Origin: Argopecten irradians
Lineage: Eukaryota > Mollusca > Bivalvia > Pectinida > Pectinidae
Assembly: GCF_041381155.1 (NCBI RefSeq)
Contig: NC_091143.1
Coordinates: 36,694,679 to 36,758,678, forward strand
Direction: 5' to 3'
DNA: 64,000 nucleotides
Of the stretch, positions 1-11,709 are shown piece after piece. The translations under genes were made by a program, and so were the position numbers. The first letter of the stretch is position 1. Each line of letters opens with the position of its first letter. The notes under the pieces were generated by a model that did not search any database, was not told the DNA's origin, and worked only from the letters and a program-made list of their open reading frames with translations.

Positions 1-535
1 TTTCATTGTGGAATGAAAAAAAAAAAAAAAAAAAAAATAGGCCAATCAGAAAGTCAAAAACAAAGAAAAATTAATTATCTGTTTATGAAATATAGCTTTG
101 TTTTATGCGTAAGTTTTATGCATAAGCGTAAGTTTTATGCCCCGAAATTTTGTTTTCAAACTGTGTGAATCCCGTAGCGGTTCTCAAAAAGTTTGCAAAA
201 CAGAATTTCTTTTATACCCGATGAAATTAAAAAAAAGTGACTTCACTTTTAATTTTCCTAGACGTACTTAAAAATGAAATGTGTTCGGCCATGTACGATT
301 CCATTGATTTCCCAAGGATTATTTTTACCAAATCAATACGCAACGTAAATTTTTCTATTGTGACGTCACGTTAACGTCGGATTTCCGCGCCATTTCCGGA
401 TGTTTTTCATTGTGGAATGAAAAAAAAAAAAAAAAAAAAAAATAGGCCAATCAGAAAGTCAAAAACAAAGAAAAATTAATTATCTGTTTATGGAATATAG
501 CTTTGTTTTATGCGTAAGTTTTATGCATAAGTACT
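1..535. repeat. Two direct copies of an approximately 130-bp repeat, 404-bp period
   Basis: A block beginning TTTCATTGTGGAATGA, followed by a long poly-A run and AATAGGCCAATCAGAAAG, occurs at position 1 and again at position 405. It continues nearly identically for about 125 bp up to TTTTATGCATAAG. The DNA between the copies (roughly 130-404) is not repeated again here, so this is either the edge of a satellite with a 404-bp unit or a local duplication. The left side is cut by the window edge. No coding potential is seen. Confidence 0.75.
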
Positions 536-1084
536 AAGGCGAAATTATCCCCGTTAGGAATAGTTCACCCCTATATAACACTATATTGTGGTATTTCTTT
601 GTTGACAAGACAGTGGTAACCAATCAATTTCACTTCTGAGATAGGATGCTGCACCATTCAATTGCCTGAGTCTGAGATGGTTTAACTTGAAGAAATAAAC
701 CTACGGGAAAAATGTCAATTTTAAGGTATTATATGTTAGCATTATTAATCAATACAGTTACTATAACCTAAACATTTCACATCATGTCATTTATATTGCT
801 ATTTAACTCTAAATCCTCAGTTTGATTTTGATCATTTTTGCACTTTCATATCAAAACTATATGCTACTAAATTGAGTTTAGCGACAACACCTCATTATCT
901 TATCTTTGTTTTTGACTCAGAAATGAATTGGATTATCAGTTCACGAAACATGATTAAAAAACCAATCATTACGTTGACAACTGATTTCAATATTCAAATA
1001 TATCGAACAAAAAGTTATATAATTCCGCGAACAATTCGGTTTTTGTACAAACTAATGATGATGCTATTTTTGTATATTTGTGAT

Positions 1085-1366
1085 TTCCGCAACTGATTGG
1101 GAACAGATGGCACGAGACATACTCGCAAAGGAGTTGAAAGTTGAGCAAAACTTCAACTTGGCCAAAAACATTATCGTTTTCATTGGGGATGGTATGAGCA
1201 TGCCTACAATCGCGGCAGCCAGGATCTTGAAGGGTCAGCGGAACAACCAATCAGGGGAGGAGACGGTACTGAAATGGGAAGAGTTTTCCTAATTTGACAT
1301 TGTCAAAGGTAAAAGGGCCAGGCTGTCGAATCTATACTGGACCACTTCCAAGCTGACAGTAAGTAT
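1085..1366 (+). pseudogene. Alkaline phosphatase N-terminal fragment (pseudogene or isolated exon)
   Basis: One frame reads DWEQMARDILAKELKVE, then AKNIIVFIGDGMSMP, then AAARILKGQ and GEETVLKWEEF. This is the start of the mature region of animal alkaline phosphatase, including the IGDGM segment that carries the first metal-binding Asp. The usual next residue after the DGM segment is Gly; here it is Ser. The frame hits a stop directly after WEEFS. About 30 bp on, in another frame, GQAVESILDHFQADSKY resembles a later stretch of the same enzyme, so sequence is missing between the two. No clear splice acceptor precedes the first block, and no other alkaline phosphatase exon is nearby. This favours a broken fragment over a functional exon. 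The family assignment is firm; its status as a pseudogene is inference. Confidence 0.6.
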
Positions 1367-1514
1367 AGGAACGTCCAATGATTCATATTAAATGTTGAAT
1401 CTATGAATCCTATTGCATTTACATGACTCTGGACATGACAGAGGGAAAAAGGGTGTCCCTAATAAGGTTAGGTTTTGGTGTGCTTTACTGATACAACACT
1501 TAGATCCGTTTCCT

Positions 1515-2010
1515 AGGACTAAAATTGCCCTGCAAGTAGGGCGTTAGAATTGTACCTGCTGCCCCTATTGCATGATCGTAAAAGGCGACTAAAGTTAGCA
1601 TATTATCTTTTCTATTCTTCCTAAATGACTTTCTCTTTCCTAATGTCGCCCTTGGTACCGCTTCACTTTTGGCCTTGAGTTGAGCGTTCGCCCTTGTGAG
1701 GAAGGCTCTGAGTTCTGTCCCCTGGCCGAGACAGACCAAAGTCTATTAAAGTGGTAGTTTTTGCTCCTGCTAAGCGCTCAGCATACAGGGAGTGGGACGA
1801 CAGGTTCGCCCGTTGTCAGTATAATGTGACCGGGTGGAGTGTGTTGCTTGGTGTCTTTGGCGGCATGCTTCAGTGATATAGCACTATAAAAAGGACAACA
1901 GTTCCACTATACAAGAAGACACAACATACCACAGTCTCCCAAAACACGCACCTCGCACAACATACATGCAACACACCGCATACATGGGAGGCCGTCCTTA
2001 CATGACTATA
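1515..2010 (-). repeat. Dispersed repeat R1, near full-length copy
   Basis: This is the reverse-strand copy of a repeat also found at 25590-26115, 35208-35370, 35510-36030 and 43025-43217. Shared landmarks are the CATACATGGGAGGCCGTCC head, the AGTGATATAGCACTATAAA block, the GACAACGGGCGAAC block and the tail reading TACGATCATGCAATAGGGGC on the plus sense. It carries no transposase. It is a non-autonomous repeat of unknown class. A short frame (LGQG...KAKSE...LVAFYDHAI) is shared with the 25.9-kb copy, probably only because the DNA is homologous. Confidence 0.8.
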
Positions 2011-2292
2011 TATAATCGTGTGGCTCTTGCAGAGGGCCTCCACGTGGCAAGAGCTGGGCAACACGTGAAACTGCGGAGGCAGGTTCAGTGTTGGCAGACA
2101 CCCTCTAATAAAATATATAAAATTCAATAAATAAAATGTACTTTTTATATTTACCACTTTTTGTTTGTAGTCTACCATGAATTTCATAAAAGAAAATAAT
2201 TTTATGCATACACATATTAATTAACAAGACATAATGTAATATTATTACATAATATAAATTAATATGTTAATATATAAATCTAATACCATATA

Positions 2293-2402
2293 TTTATATT
2301 GTTACGGGGCCGTTTTAAATGGGGCCGTTCTGACTGGGGCCGTTATTGCATTGGGGCCGTTCTGACTGGGGCCATTTTTACAGTGGGGCCGTTTTAACTG
2401 GA
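2293..2402 (+). repeat. Short tandem array of GGGGCCGTT units
   Basis: The heptamer GGGGCCG (or GGGGCCA) recurs six times at spacings of roughly 15-20 bp, followed by TTTTAA, TTCTGACT or TTATTGCAT. This gives a short degenerate minisatellite. It stands out in AT-rich DNA because every unit carries a GGGGCC core. Confidence 0.8.
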
Positions 2403-2587
2403 ATTTGTTTGATGTCTTATAAATATTATATAATTAGTTACAACACAGAATTTATGCACCGCGAAACTTACAAAATGTAGTCTTGATTTTTATGCATTAT
2501 ATGTGTTTAGATGGAAATATATACATACTGCAGAAGTCACTTTAATGAAATGGAATTGTAAACCATTGCTTAGCTACGTGGTGTGAC

Positions 2588-2890
2588 TCATCCTCGATAT
2601 TCCAGGGGTTCCGATCACTTGCGATCTCTACACCCCTGGACTATTTCATAGTGAAATTGAAGACAGCTCAGCTGAAAATATTTGACCAATCACAGACCAG
2701 CAAAGATTTCCTTTGAAGACTACAGAGAGAGCGACGCCCAACTTCAAAGCCACATAGTCAACCACAGTGTACCGTTGTACGGCTCTTTTGATGTACATTA
2801 AATTACCTGTTCTGTTGCCTCCAGTTTTACGATAAGATAGTCCAGGGGTGTAGATATCGTAAGTGATCGGAACCCGGAGTATCGAGGATA
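2588..2890. mobile_element. 303-bp MITE with approximately 55-bp terminal inverted repeats and 8-bp target duplication (hAT-like)
   Basis: The left end, starting TCATCCTCGATATTCC and running to ACACCCCTGGACTAT, is mirrored at the right end for about 55 bp with few mismatches. The octamer GGTGTGAC flanks both sides (2580-2587 and 2891-2898). Eight-base duplications are the hallmark of hAT transposases. The element has no coding sequence, so it is a non-autonomous derivative. Confidence 0.85.
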
Positions 2891-2899
2891 GGTGTGACC

Positions 2900-4117
2900 A
2901 TACACTGGGTGTTCATTTCAGTGCAATGAATGTAAATATAATGATTTTGTCAGTATTGCTGAAATAATTTTTAGCTCTTATTTGTGTTTGTAAAATGAAA
3001 AAAAACCTATGCATTGGAAATATTGTTATTAGATAGTAATTTGGTTTAATAAAATATAAATAAAAATGACGAGTACAAGTTGGACAAATTGTAGACATAT
3101 TCGAATTGAATGGGTACGGGTTCTCCTCCTTACTAGTACTGTGTCATGTCCGGTTCTGTATTACCACGGCCCGATCCTATACTTAGTCAGGCCGGTACCC
3201 TTCAGAACTCTCTACTTCCGGAGGTACGAAAATACGAAACACTTTTCTGCAGTTTTCGTGAAAAATGTGATGATTTAGGTAAACTCTTACACGATGCATA
3301 GAATATAAGAAAACAAGCACTAGAATATCTAACATTTTTGAAAAGTCGATATTATTTTCTCAAACTTTTTCGATATTAAGCCACATGACAGACTTTTTGA
3401 CAGACGTTAATTGATAGCCTAAAATCTAATCAGGTAACAGTAATTAGCCAGCCAGCAAGGAGCTAACGTTTTGTAGTTGTGATATTGGTAATCATATTGG
3501 ATATTATTTTATGAAAAATATTGAGTTGTAAATATACAATATCAAATATTTAAGAATGTGTACGATTCTGAAGCAGATAGTATATACACAAGATATTCTA
3601 GATGTCTAAAAGCTGAATAAACGTTTCTACTAATTACTATTTTTAACCATTTGAGAATTTTGAGAATTGTTTAATCCGAGAAAGGTGATATCTCCCAGGG
3701 GTGTTTTGTTATATAAGCTGAAATTCACTACCAGTTGCCTTTTTTAATTAATTTTGAAGTTAAGACAATAACAAATCCGGAAATTCCCTTTGACCACTGA
3801 AAACTTTGAAATTCCCTGTTACTATTTATAGCCAAGCATTCGATTGTGATGCCAATTTCTGAACAGATATACATGACTCTCAGGTAAATTACATTGCATT
3901 TTGTCAATACCTGTATAAGTGGAATAAGAAAAATGCACAGCCATATTGCAAAATTATTTATCTTATGAGTACTGTACATCTGCATACAATTTATTTTATT
4001 AAAATCTTGATACCTTTGGTTATTGTGGCATTGAAGAAAATGATATTAATTTCTGGTTACATGTATTTGTAACTCTAGTGTTCATTGATAATTCTTAAGA
4101 TGTTTTTTTGGTCAAAT
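2900..4117. other. Non-coding AT-rich stretch
   Basis: Nothing with coding or structural support was found here. The ORFs present are short and unconserved-looking. Confidence 0.5.
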
Positions 4118-4121
4118 TTAA

Positions 4122-4870
4122 AGGGACATGAACCTAAAATAAGTTGTTCTGTATGCTTAGATATGGTTTTCAGATGTTTATTGAATATTTTATTACAATG
4201 ATTGGTTATCTAATACAACAGGAAAACATTACCTATCCCAAAATTGATAAAAATAGACACGACAAGAAATATTAGTTTTCCACATTTAAAGATAATTTTT
4301 AATTTACGTTCGTTGACATATGAAATATGAGCCATAATATTTGTCAATATCCGAAATAAAACAATTTGTGTTTAGTGTAAGAATGATAAGTCAAAGGTCA
4401 AAAGAGACTTTTCATTCGACAGTGCACCGCGAAGGGAAGTTCTTGACCTAATTGCACATATGTACATTACGCAAGTATAAAGTGGGAAGTTGCTCCCGTC
4501 TCTTGCATTGCAGCGATCCATTTATATTCACCTACTTTCTCAATCGCGCATGTTACTGAATCTTGTTGTAATCCGTTTTCTATTGGAATTTGTTTATGTT
4601 CGCTCCACCCACGTTTTCGACCCACCATTTTGTTTACGCTCATTTAAATTGTGGGAGGTCACTAAAGTTCAACACTACTATTTTTATCACACAGCAGCCT
4701 GCAAAATTCGACCAGGTCGGTTCAAAATACAGAAAGATGGAATTTCCATGATATTTTTTTTATTTGACACATTTGCACAATAACTGATACATTTTACTTA
4801 GGAAGGTATCTGACACATCTTAAATATGTATTTTACGCAAATTTATATGTTTATTTAGGTTCATGTCCCT
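4122..4870. mobile_element. 749-bp non-autonomous DNA element, TTAA-flanked
   Basis: The ends AGGGACATGAACCTAAA and its reverse complement face each other, and each is bordered by TTAA. Three other inverted-repeat families in the window show the same TTAA plus AG ends. TTAA duplication suggests piggyBac-type mobilisation. TA duplication with a longer repeat (Tc1/mariner) cannot be excluded, because the flank is itself palindromic. No transposase is encoded. Confidence 0.8.
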
Positions 4871-4984
4871 TTAAATTGATAAAAATTATATAAAAAAAAT
4901 ATAAATATATAGAATGTAATTCCTAAATGTAGGACCTGCTAAAATTTCTAATGATCATCAATATCGCCACTTGGTTAGGTGATA

Positions 4985-5945
4985 CCCTTATATCCCTGCG
5001 GCCTAATAGTTCGAAGGCCAGTTAGTCCGAAGGTCCAATAGTTCGAAGGCCCAATAGTCCGAAGGCCAGTTAGGCCGAAAATTAGTAAATATTGCAAGTT
5101 ATATAGTTGTTATAATAAACATACAGTTGTATTTTCATGAAAAAATTTTCTGCACTGCCTGATCTGACAATTTCTATGGACGGCAAGTTGTCAGTTCTTC
5201 ATGGAGCATTGTAAGGTTAAAATTACATCAAAAGAAAATTAATAATAAAAAAATATATATGTTATATTTTATAAGACATCTTACAAGGATAGTTCTATGA
5301 ATTATCTTACAAACATACAAGCTTTAAGATGTCCGATTGTAAGCCTTATGTACACTGTAAATTTGATTGCATTAGGATTAACGTTGCTTCATGAATAAAT
5401 GATGTATATAATCAAATCTTACCGAAACATGACCTTGATTGTACCTGTAAATGTCGTTATATTGTACAATATGTACATGTATTTAACGACTTGTTTTTGA
5501 GATTCCTTCCCCTTTCTTTGACTTGTTTATTCTACCCTTAATGACGGAAGTGGTCCGCATAATATTTTGGGGGAAGATGTTAAACTGGATTGCATTGTCC
5601 ATATAAAATGCATATACTCTTTTATATCAGATACGTTCATGTATTTGAAGATTATGCTCTTTTTTTTTAGATACGCAACATTTCATTGTTTATAATCATT
5701 TTTCATATCAAATATATAGTCACATACATGTAAGTATACCTAAACAAATTTACAACAAATCTTTTGAATCGAAAACTGAAATAAACGTTTGTTTCATTTC
5801 GAGAACTGTTCGCATCTAAATTCCAGTTATATTATCTGTTTTCGGACTATTGGGCCTTTGGACTAATTGGCCTTAGGACTAATGGGCTTCGGACTAAAGG
5901 GCCTTCAGACTAACGGGTCTTCGGACTATTGGGATGTAGGTATAT
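4985..5945. mobile_element. Foldback-type element whose inverted termini are short tandem arrays
   Basis: The left end is a run of units of the type AATAGTCCGAAGGCC (4995-5080). The right end is the mirrored run GGACTATTGGGCC and relatives (5839-5935). Both arrays are bordered by a matching TATATCCCTGCGG/TATATACCTACATCC segment, so the inverted repeats extend outside the arrays. About 750 bp of AT-rich DNA lie between, with no ORF of note. Termini made of tandem units are typical of Foldback-like elements. Confidence 0.75.
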
Positions 5946-6382
5946 AAGACGTTCAAGCTGGGATAGGTCCAGACAAAATCAAATGTTAACTACCAGGGGT
6001 ATGTGTAATTTCCAGGTCCCAGTGACATACACATGTAAAGTTGCATTTGTTTGTCCATAGATCTACTAGTAATGTACATAATCATTGTGATGTTTCACTC
6101 ATTTTATTATACACTTTATATAATTATTAACTTACAGTCGAAAAAAGATATGAACAGTTTGAGTTGACATCATTTTCCTCTACATCAATAGAGCTGTATA
6201 ATATGACATTTGACCCCTCCCTCCTTATTATTTATAAAGATCTTTATTGATTCGCAATATTTTATTAATCTTTTTTGATTTTTTTTTTTTTCTGTAGGTC
6301 AACTGAGGTGTATGGAAGGTAAACTGATGTAAACCATCCTACATGTTATTAGTTTATAGTCCGGCTGACTGTCTATAGCAAA

Positions 6383-8300
6383 ATGGAGATAGATGTTAAA
6401 CAAAGATCAAAAGAATGGTTCCAAGAGAGAAAAAATGTGATCCTGACAGCATCCAGATTTGGGGAGGCATTGGGAGTGGGAAGAGGACGACCATTTGATT
6501 TCTTGAGTTATCTTCTAAGCTCCGAGTTAGAGGATGTTGAACCTGAAGAAGAGGAATCTGAACAAACAGCCAATCAAAAACATGGGATAGATACAGAGGC
6601 TGTTATATCTGAAGCCTACCATTTATTGATGGGAAATAACGAAGCCCACCAAATTCGAGAATCAGGTTTTTGGGTGCCGCGGGAGAATGACATGTTGAAA
6701 GGATTGTTAGGTGCTACACCTGATGCCGTCATAACTAACAAATCAGGCAAAGTTATTGGTGTTTGTGAGTTTAAAGCTCCAATACATAACTTATTTGGCT
6801 ATGGTGACAAGTGGGGGAAAATTCCACGGTACTACATGGCACAGATACAAGGACAGATGTACATGGCAGGAGTTCCCTGGTGTGACTTCATGGCGGTGTG
6901 CACAAAAACTAAGGAGGTCCTTCTTAATCGAGTTTACTTCCAGCCCACATACTGGAAGTACATCTCCACCTGTCTAACTACATTCTGCCATGTACTTAAG
7001 GTAAATTATATGATCAGATTTAAGTACAGTTCAATTACATTTCTGTTTTTCTGCATGCTGTTTTCCCAAGTAAAAATCCAAATTTTGTACTAAAAAGTGT
7101 GGGAAAATGGAATATAAAGTACAAAGAAGGACCTTGCCGTATTCAACCAAATAAGTGTTCAAGGTGTTAATTTTTTTTTTTTTAGTTAAAAGGTGCTAAT
7201 AAGACAAAGTTTTTGCAAATCTATACAGATATGTGTAGTTTGGGGCTTTATTTATGCCTGGGCAATTGAAATTGAGGCCTCAAAAAGGGGGAAGGGCGCT
7301 TATATTGACATGGGCGCTTATTGGGTCGAATATCGTATTGTGTATTGTCAAAGTACAAAGAATGTACTTACATTTAACTGATCCCTTGATATTTGCTTTA
7401 TTGATATATAATTCAATATACAGACCTGTGAATGAGACTTAATTAATAATTAATCAATTTTCATATCCTTATGATTATTGTAATCAATTAATTGTTACAT
7501 GTATCACCTTATGTTCAATCAATTAATTTACTTTGTGATCTATGGATATGAGGAGAAAATAATTGTATTTGATAAAACAGATTTAAGTGTTTTTCTTCAA
7601 CCAAATGTGTTGGAAACCTTCTGAAAATATATGTTACTTGTACAAATCATATGAAATTTGCAGAAATAGAAATACATTCATTGCTATCATAATGAAAATA
7701 TTTTTAGTCTTTATTTAAACTTGAAGACAAAATGAGTCAAAGACTAGTCTTACTTTTAGTCAAATTTAGAATACATAATACATGTACTGTATATCAACAT
7801 TTTAATTCCAAATACATCCCATATAATTAATTTGTCACTAACCTGGAAGTCCTTGTCTAAACCCTGTACATAATTGGACGAGTTCCTTTCATAATTTGCA
7901 CATGTAAGAAATAAATGCATTAACACTATTTAAAAAGTGTGTAAAAATGATGGAATTATGATTTTCACCTTATAATTATAATTTACTTTAATTTTTTTAC
8001 TACAAAAATATTTAACTTTATTTCCAGGAGGCAAGACAAAGGAAGATGTTGAATAAACCTGTTTTTGACTTTGAAGCTGCCAGAGGCCTACGGACAATCC
8101 CAGTCCGAAGTAGTTTATTTCCCAGTGAAGGCCAGATTCGTGTTGTGAACCTTTTAAGACGTAATTCCAAAGGAGAGTATGGTGTGTCAGCCAACCCTAA
8201 TAGTTGGTTTACATACGATTTTCTGATGGGTGTCCCTTATGTGGTTCCCCCTGTCCTCAAACATTACAGTGAGTCTCTTATTAGAGAGCATAGACAATGA
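6383..8300 (+). CDS. YqaJ / lambda-exonuclease-type PD-(D/E)XK nuclease, two exons
   Basis: Exons 6383-7000 and 8028-8300 join in phase 0 across a GT-AG intron and give 296 aa. The N-terminus KQRSKEWFQERKNVILTAS is the standard opening of YqaJ-like recombinase domains (R..eW...R....TAS). The nuclease core is visible as GATPDAVI (Asp114) and CEFKAP (Glu129 and Lys131), followed by YMAQIQGQMYMAG, the family's Q-containing helix. All expected catalytic residues are present. An acidic linker lies at about residues 50-60. The family resects double-stranded DNA 5'-3' in phage, bacterial and viral recombination; metazoan copies of this type are known but poorly characterised, so the cellular role here is unknown. 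A pyrimidine tract and AG at about 6284-6297 suggest an upstream non-coding exon. The intron holds a MITE (7137-7338). A mobile-element origin of the gene is possible, but no partner gene or terminal repeat is seen. Confidence 0.85.
7137..7338. mobile_element. MITE of the 'CCAATAAGCGCC' family, in the nuclease intron
   Basis: The ends CCGTATTCAACCAAATAAG and GCGCTTATTGGGTCGAATA are inverted. The interior carries TGCCTGGGCAATTG, which is shared with the copy at 21062-21243; the copy at 18719-18990 shares the same termini. It is non-coding. It belongs to a small family of about 200-270 bp elements. Confidence 0.75.
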
Positions 8301-9260
8301 TATAGAGAAGAAGAAATTACGACTATCAGAAAATCAAAAGTCTGATGAATAGAGTTCTTCTTGACTGCAGTGGTGATATTTTCTGCTTTTAGCAATATTC
8401 AGTGGGATGTGTTGTCTATAGAACTATAGAACGTGCAAAACATATAAGCAGACTTTTTTTTTCCAGTAAAATCATAAACCAGTTTTAGACATAACGATTT
8501 TGAAATTATACATATATTATGAATATAAATTCTGTAAACCAAATCTTTCTTTTGCATGGAATTTGTTTTTTAAAATTTTGTTATCTCCGCAAATTGATAT
8601 CAAAATAACAGTTCTTGCACAAACAAATTCAAAGGTGTTTCCATTCAATTTTAAATCCACAGATTTTAATCACCCCAAAATCACATCTATGTGACTTAAA
8701 GTGGTAGGTGACAAACGTTTTTTTCTTAGTTTTATTTTTTCTCTTTAATTTGTGGTGAATACTTCCGAAATTAACCTTTCTTATATTACAGAGTTACCGG
8801 TATCTGCTTTTGCAATAGGTATAAACAGTTATGTCACATTTTGTGATTATTTTATCATTTTTTTTATTCTACTTTATTATGTATTTTTTAATTATCATTT
8901 TTGCCAGTTCCGAATTTTAGCCAGTTCCAAATATATGATTACTCGTAATAAATTAAAACTGTATGATTTTCCATTGATACCTGGAACCTGTTATGTACCT
9001 TGACTTATTTTCTCAAAGTTCAAGTAATCTTTTTCTTTCTATGAATATTTTACACTGCAATAGAGGATATTTTTCCTTATGGCGTTTTGGACACCATTGT
9101 ACTGTAAGTCGTGGTCTCTGAAACGTTTTCTACCAATATTGCCGAAGGTGTCGTCCGCTGAAAATGGTTTTGTTGAACAAATGTTGTGTCTGCTTTGTTT
9201 TTTTTGTAATATTCAACGTCCTTTTAACTTCTACAGTTATTTAAATATCATTTTTATGAA
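8301..9260. other. Non-coding AT-rich stretch after the nuclease gene
   Basis: This should contain the 3' UTR of the nuclease gene. No recognisable gene, repeat or structure was found. The ORFs here are low-complexity. Confidence 0.45.
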
Positions 9261-9266
9261 TTATCT

Positions 9267-11709
9267 CACCTGGCCCGAAGGGCCGGTGAGCTTATGTCAT
9301 GGCGCGTCGTCCGTCGTCCGTCGTCCGTCGTCCGTCCGTCCGTCCGTCCGTCCGTCCGTCCGTCGTCCGTCTGTCCGTCAACATTTCCTTTAAATCGCTA
9401 CTAGTCATAGAGTTCTGCATGGATTGTAACTAAATTTGGCCACAAACATCCTTGGGGGAAGGGGAACAGAGCTTGTATAAATTTTGGCTCTGACCCCCCG
9501 GGGGCAGGAGGGGCGGGGCCCAATAGGGGAAATAGATGTAAATCCTATAAATCGCTACTTGTCCTAGAGTTCTGCATGGATTGTAACCAAATTTGGCCAC
9601 AAAGATCCTTGGGGGAGGGGGAACAGAACTTGTATAAATTTTGGCTCTGATCCCCCGGGGGCAGGAGGGGCGGGGCCCAATAGGGGAAATAGAGGTAAAT
9701 CCTATAAATCGCTACTTGTCCTAAAGTTCTGCATGGATTGTAACCAAATTTGGCCACAAACATCCTTGATGGAGGGGGAACAGAACTTGTATAAATTTTG
9801 GCTCTGACCCCCCGGGGGCAGGAGGGGCGGGGCGGGGCCCAATAGGGGAAATAGAGGTAAATTCTTTAAATCGCTACTAGTCATAGAGTTTTGAATGGAA
9901 TGTAACCAAATTTGGCTACAAACATCCTTGGGGGAAGGGAAACAGAACTTCTATAAATTTTGGCTCTGGTCCCCGGGGGGCAGGAGGGGCGGGGCCCAAT
10001 AGGGGAAATAGAGGTAAATCCTTTAAATCGCTACTTGTCATAGAGTTCTACACGAATTGTAACCAAATTTGGCCACAAACATCCTTGGGGGAGGGGAAAC
10101 AGAACTTGTATAAATTTTGGCTCTGGCCCCGGGGGCTGGAGGGGCGGGGCCCAATAGGGATAATAGAGGTAAATTCTTTAAATCGCGCTACTAGTCATAG
10201 AGTTCTGAATGGAATGTAACCAAATTTGGCCACAAACATCCTTTGGGGAAGGGAAACAGAACTGTATAAATTTTGGCTCTGGCCCCCCGGGGGCTGGAGG
10301 GGCGGGGCCCAATAGGGGAAATAGAGGTAAATTCTTTAAATCGCTACTAGTCATAGAGTTTTGAATGGAATGTAACCAAATTTGGCCACAGTCATCCTTG
10401 GGGGAAGGGAAACAGAAATTGTATAAATTTTGACTCTGGTCCCCCGGGGGCAGGAGGGGTGGGGCCCAATAGGGGAAATAGAGGTTAATCCTTTAAATCG
10501 CTACTAGTCATAGAGTTCTACATGGATTGTAACCAAATTTGGCCACAAACATCCTTGGGTGAAGGGGAACAAAACTTGTATAAATTTTGGCTCTGAACCC
10601 CCGGGGGCAGGAGAGGCTTGGCCCAATAGGGGAAATAGAGGTAAATCCTTTAAATCGCTACTTGTCATAGAGTTCTTCATGGATTGTAACCAAAATTAGC
10701 CACAAACATCCTTGGGGGAATGGGAACAGAACTTGTATAAATTTTGGCTCTTGCCCCCCGGGGGCTGGAGGGGCAGGGCCAAATAGGGATAATAGAGGTA
10801 AATTCTTTAAATCGCTACTAGTCATAGAGTTCTGAATGGAATGTAACCAAATTTAGCCACAAACATCCTTAGGGGAAGGGGAACAGAACTTGTATAAATT
10901 TTGGCTCTGGCCCCACGGGGGCTGGAGGGGCGGGGCCAAATAGGGATAATAGAGCTAAATCCTTTAAATCGCTATTTGTCCTAGAGTTCTGCATGGATTG
11001 TAACCAAAATTAGCCACAGACATCCTTGGGGGAAGGGGAACAGAACTTGTATAAATTTTGGTTCTGGTCCCCCGGGGGCAGGAGGGGCGGGGCCCAATAA
11101 GGGAAATAGAGGTAAATCCTTTAAATTGCTACTAGTCATAGAGTTCTGAATGGAATGTAACCAAATGTAAACCACAAACATCCTTGGGGGAAGGGGAACA
11201 GAACTTGTATAAATTTTGGCTCTGGTCCCCCAGGGGCAGGAAGGGCGGGGCCTAATAGTAAAAATAGAGGTTATTCCTTTGAATCGCTACTAGTCATAGA
11301 GTTCTACATGAATTGTAACCAAATTTGGCCACAAACATCCTTTGGGGAAGGGAAACAGAACTTGTATAAATTTTGGCTCTGACCACCCGGGGGCAGGAGG
11401 GGCGGGGCCCAATAGGGGAAATCCTTTAAATCGCTACTTGTCATAGAGTTCTACATGGATTGTAACCAAATTTGGCCACAAACATCCTTGGGAGAAGGGG
11501 AACAGAACTTTATAAATTTTGGCTCTGACACCCCGGGGGCAGGACGGGTGGGGCCCAATACGGGAAATAGAGGTAAATCCTATAAATAGGGCCCAATAGG
11601 GAATTTAGAGGTTAATATTAAAATTCCTTCAGAAAAGAAACAATGAACCTGTATTCAGATCATTACTTGGCATAACAAACCAGGTGAGCGATACAGGCCC
11701 TCTGGGCCT
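9267..11709. mobile_element. 2.4-kb repeat element with about 14 internal G-rich tandem units and 11-bp flanking duplication
   Basis: The left boundary is CTCACCTGGCCCGAAGGGCC followed by a (CGTC)n minisatellite (about 9305-9375). The right boundary is a CAGGTGAGC block and AGGCCCTCTGGGCCTCTTG, which contains a small hairpin. In between are about 14 units of roughly 155-160 bp. Each has AAATCGCTACTAGTCATAG, CCAAATTTGGCCACAAACAT and a run of GGGGG, GGGG, GGGG and GGGG around GGGCC. The 11-mer TTATGAATTAT lies directly outside both ends (about 9256-9266 and 11710-11720), as expected for a target duplication. No protein is encoded. Related ends (GGCCTCTTG) occur in the 15.6-16.5 kb array, so this is a recurring architecture of non-autonomous elements, possibly rolling-circle related, although the 3' end is not the canonical CTRR. 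Confidence 0.8.

Noticed and set aside
1-535. The 404-bp direct repeats as long terminal repeats
   Set aside because: The copies share only about 130 bp. There is no primer-binding site, polyprotein or terminal dinucleotide pattern between them.
9079-9393. 104-codon plus-strand frame
   Set aside because: It runs into the CGTC minisatellite of the tandem-unit element and gives Arg/Pro/Ser repeats by chance.
9267-11709. CRISPR-like array of repeats
   Set aside because: The units are contiguous 155-160 bp satellites with no unique spacers, and the DNA is animal.
11690-11709. A canonical Helitron 3' end
   Set aside because: A hairpin is followed by CTTG rather than CTRR, and an 11-bp target duplication is present, which Helitrons do not make.
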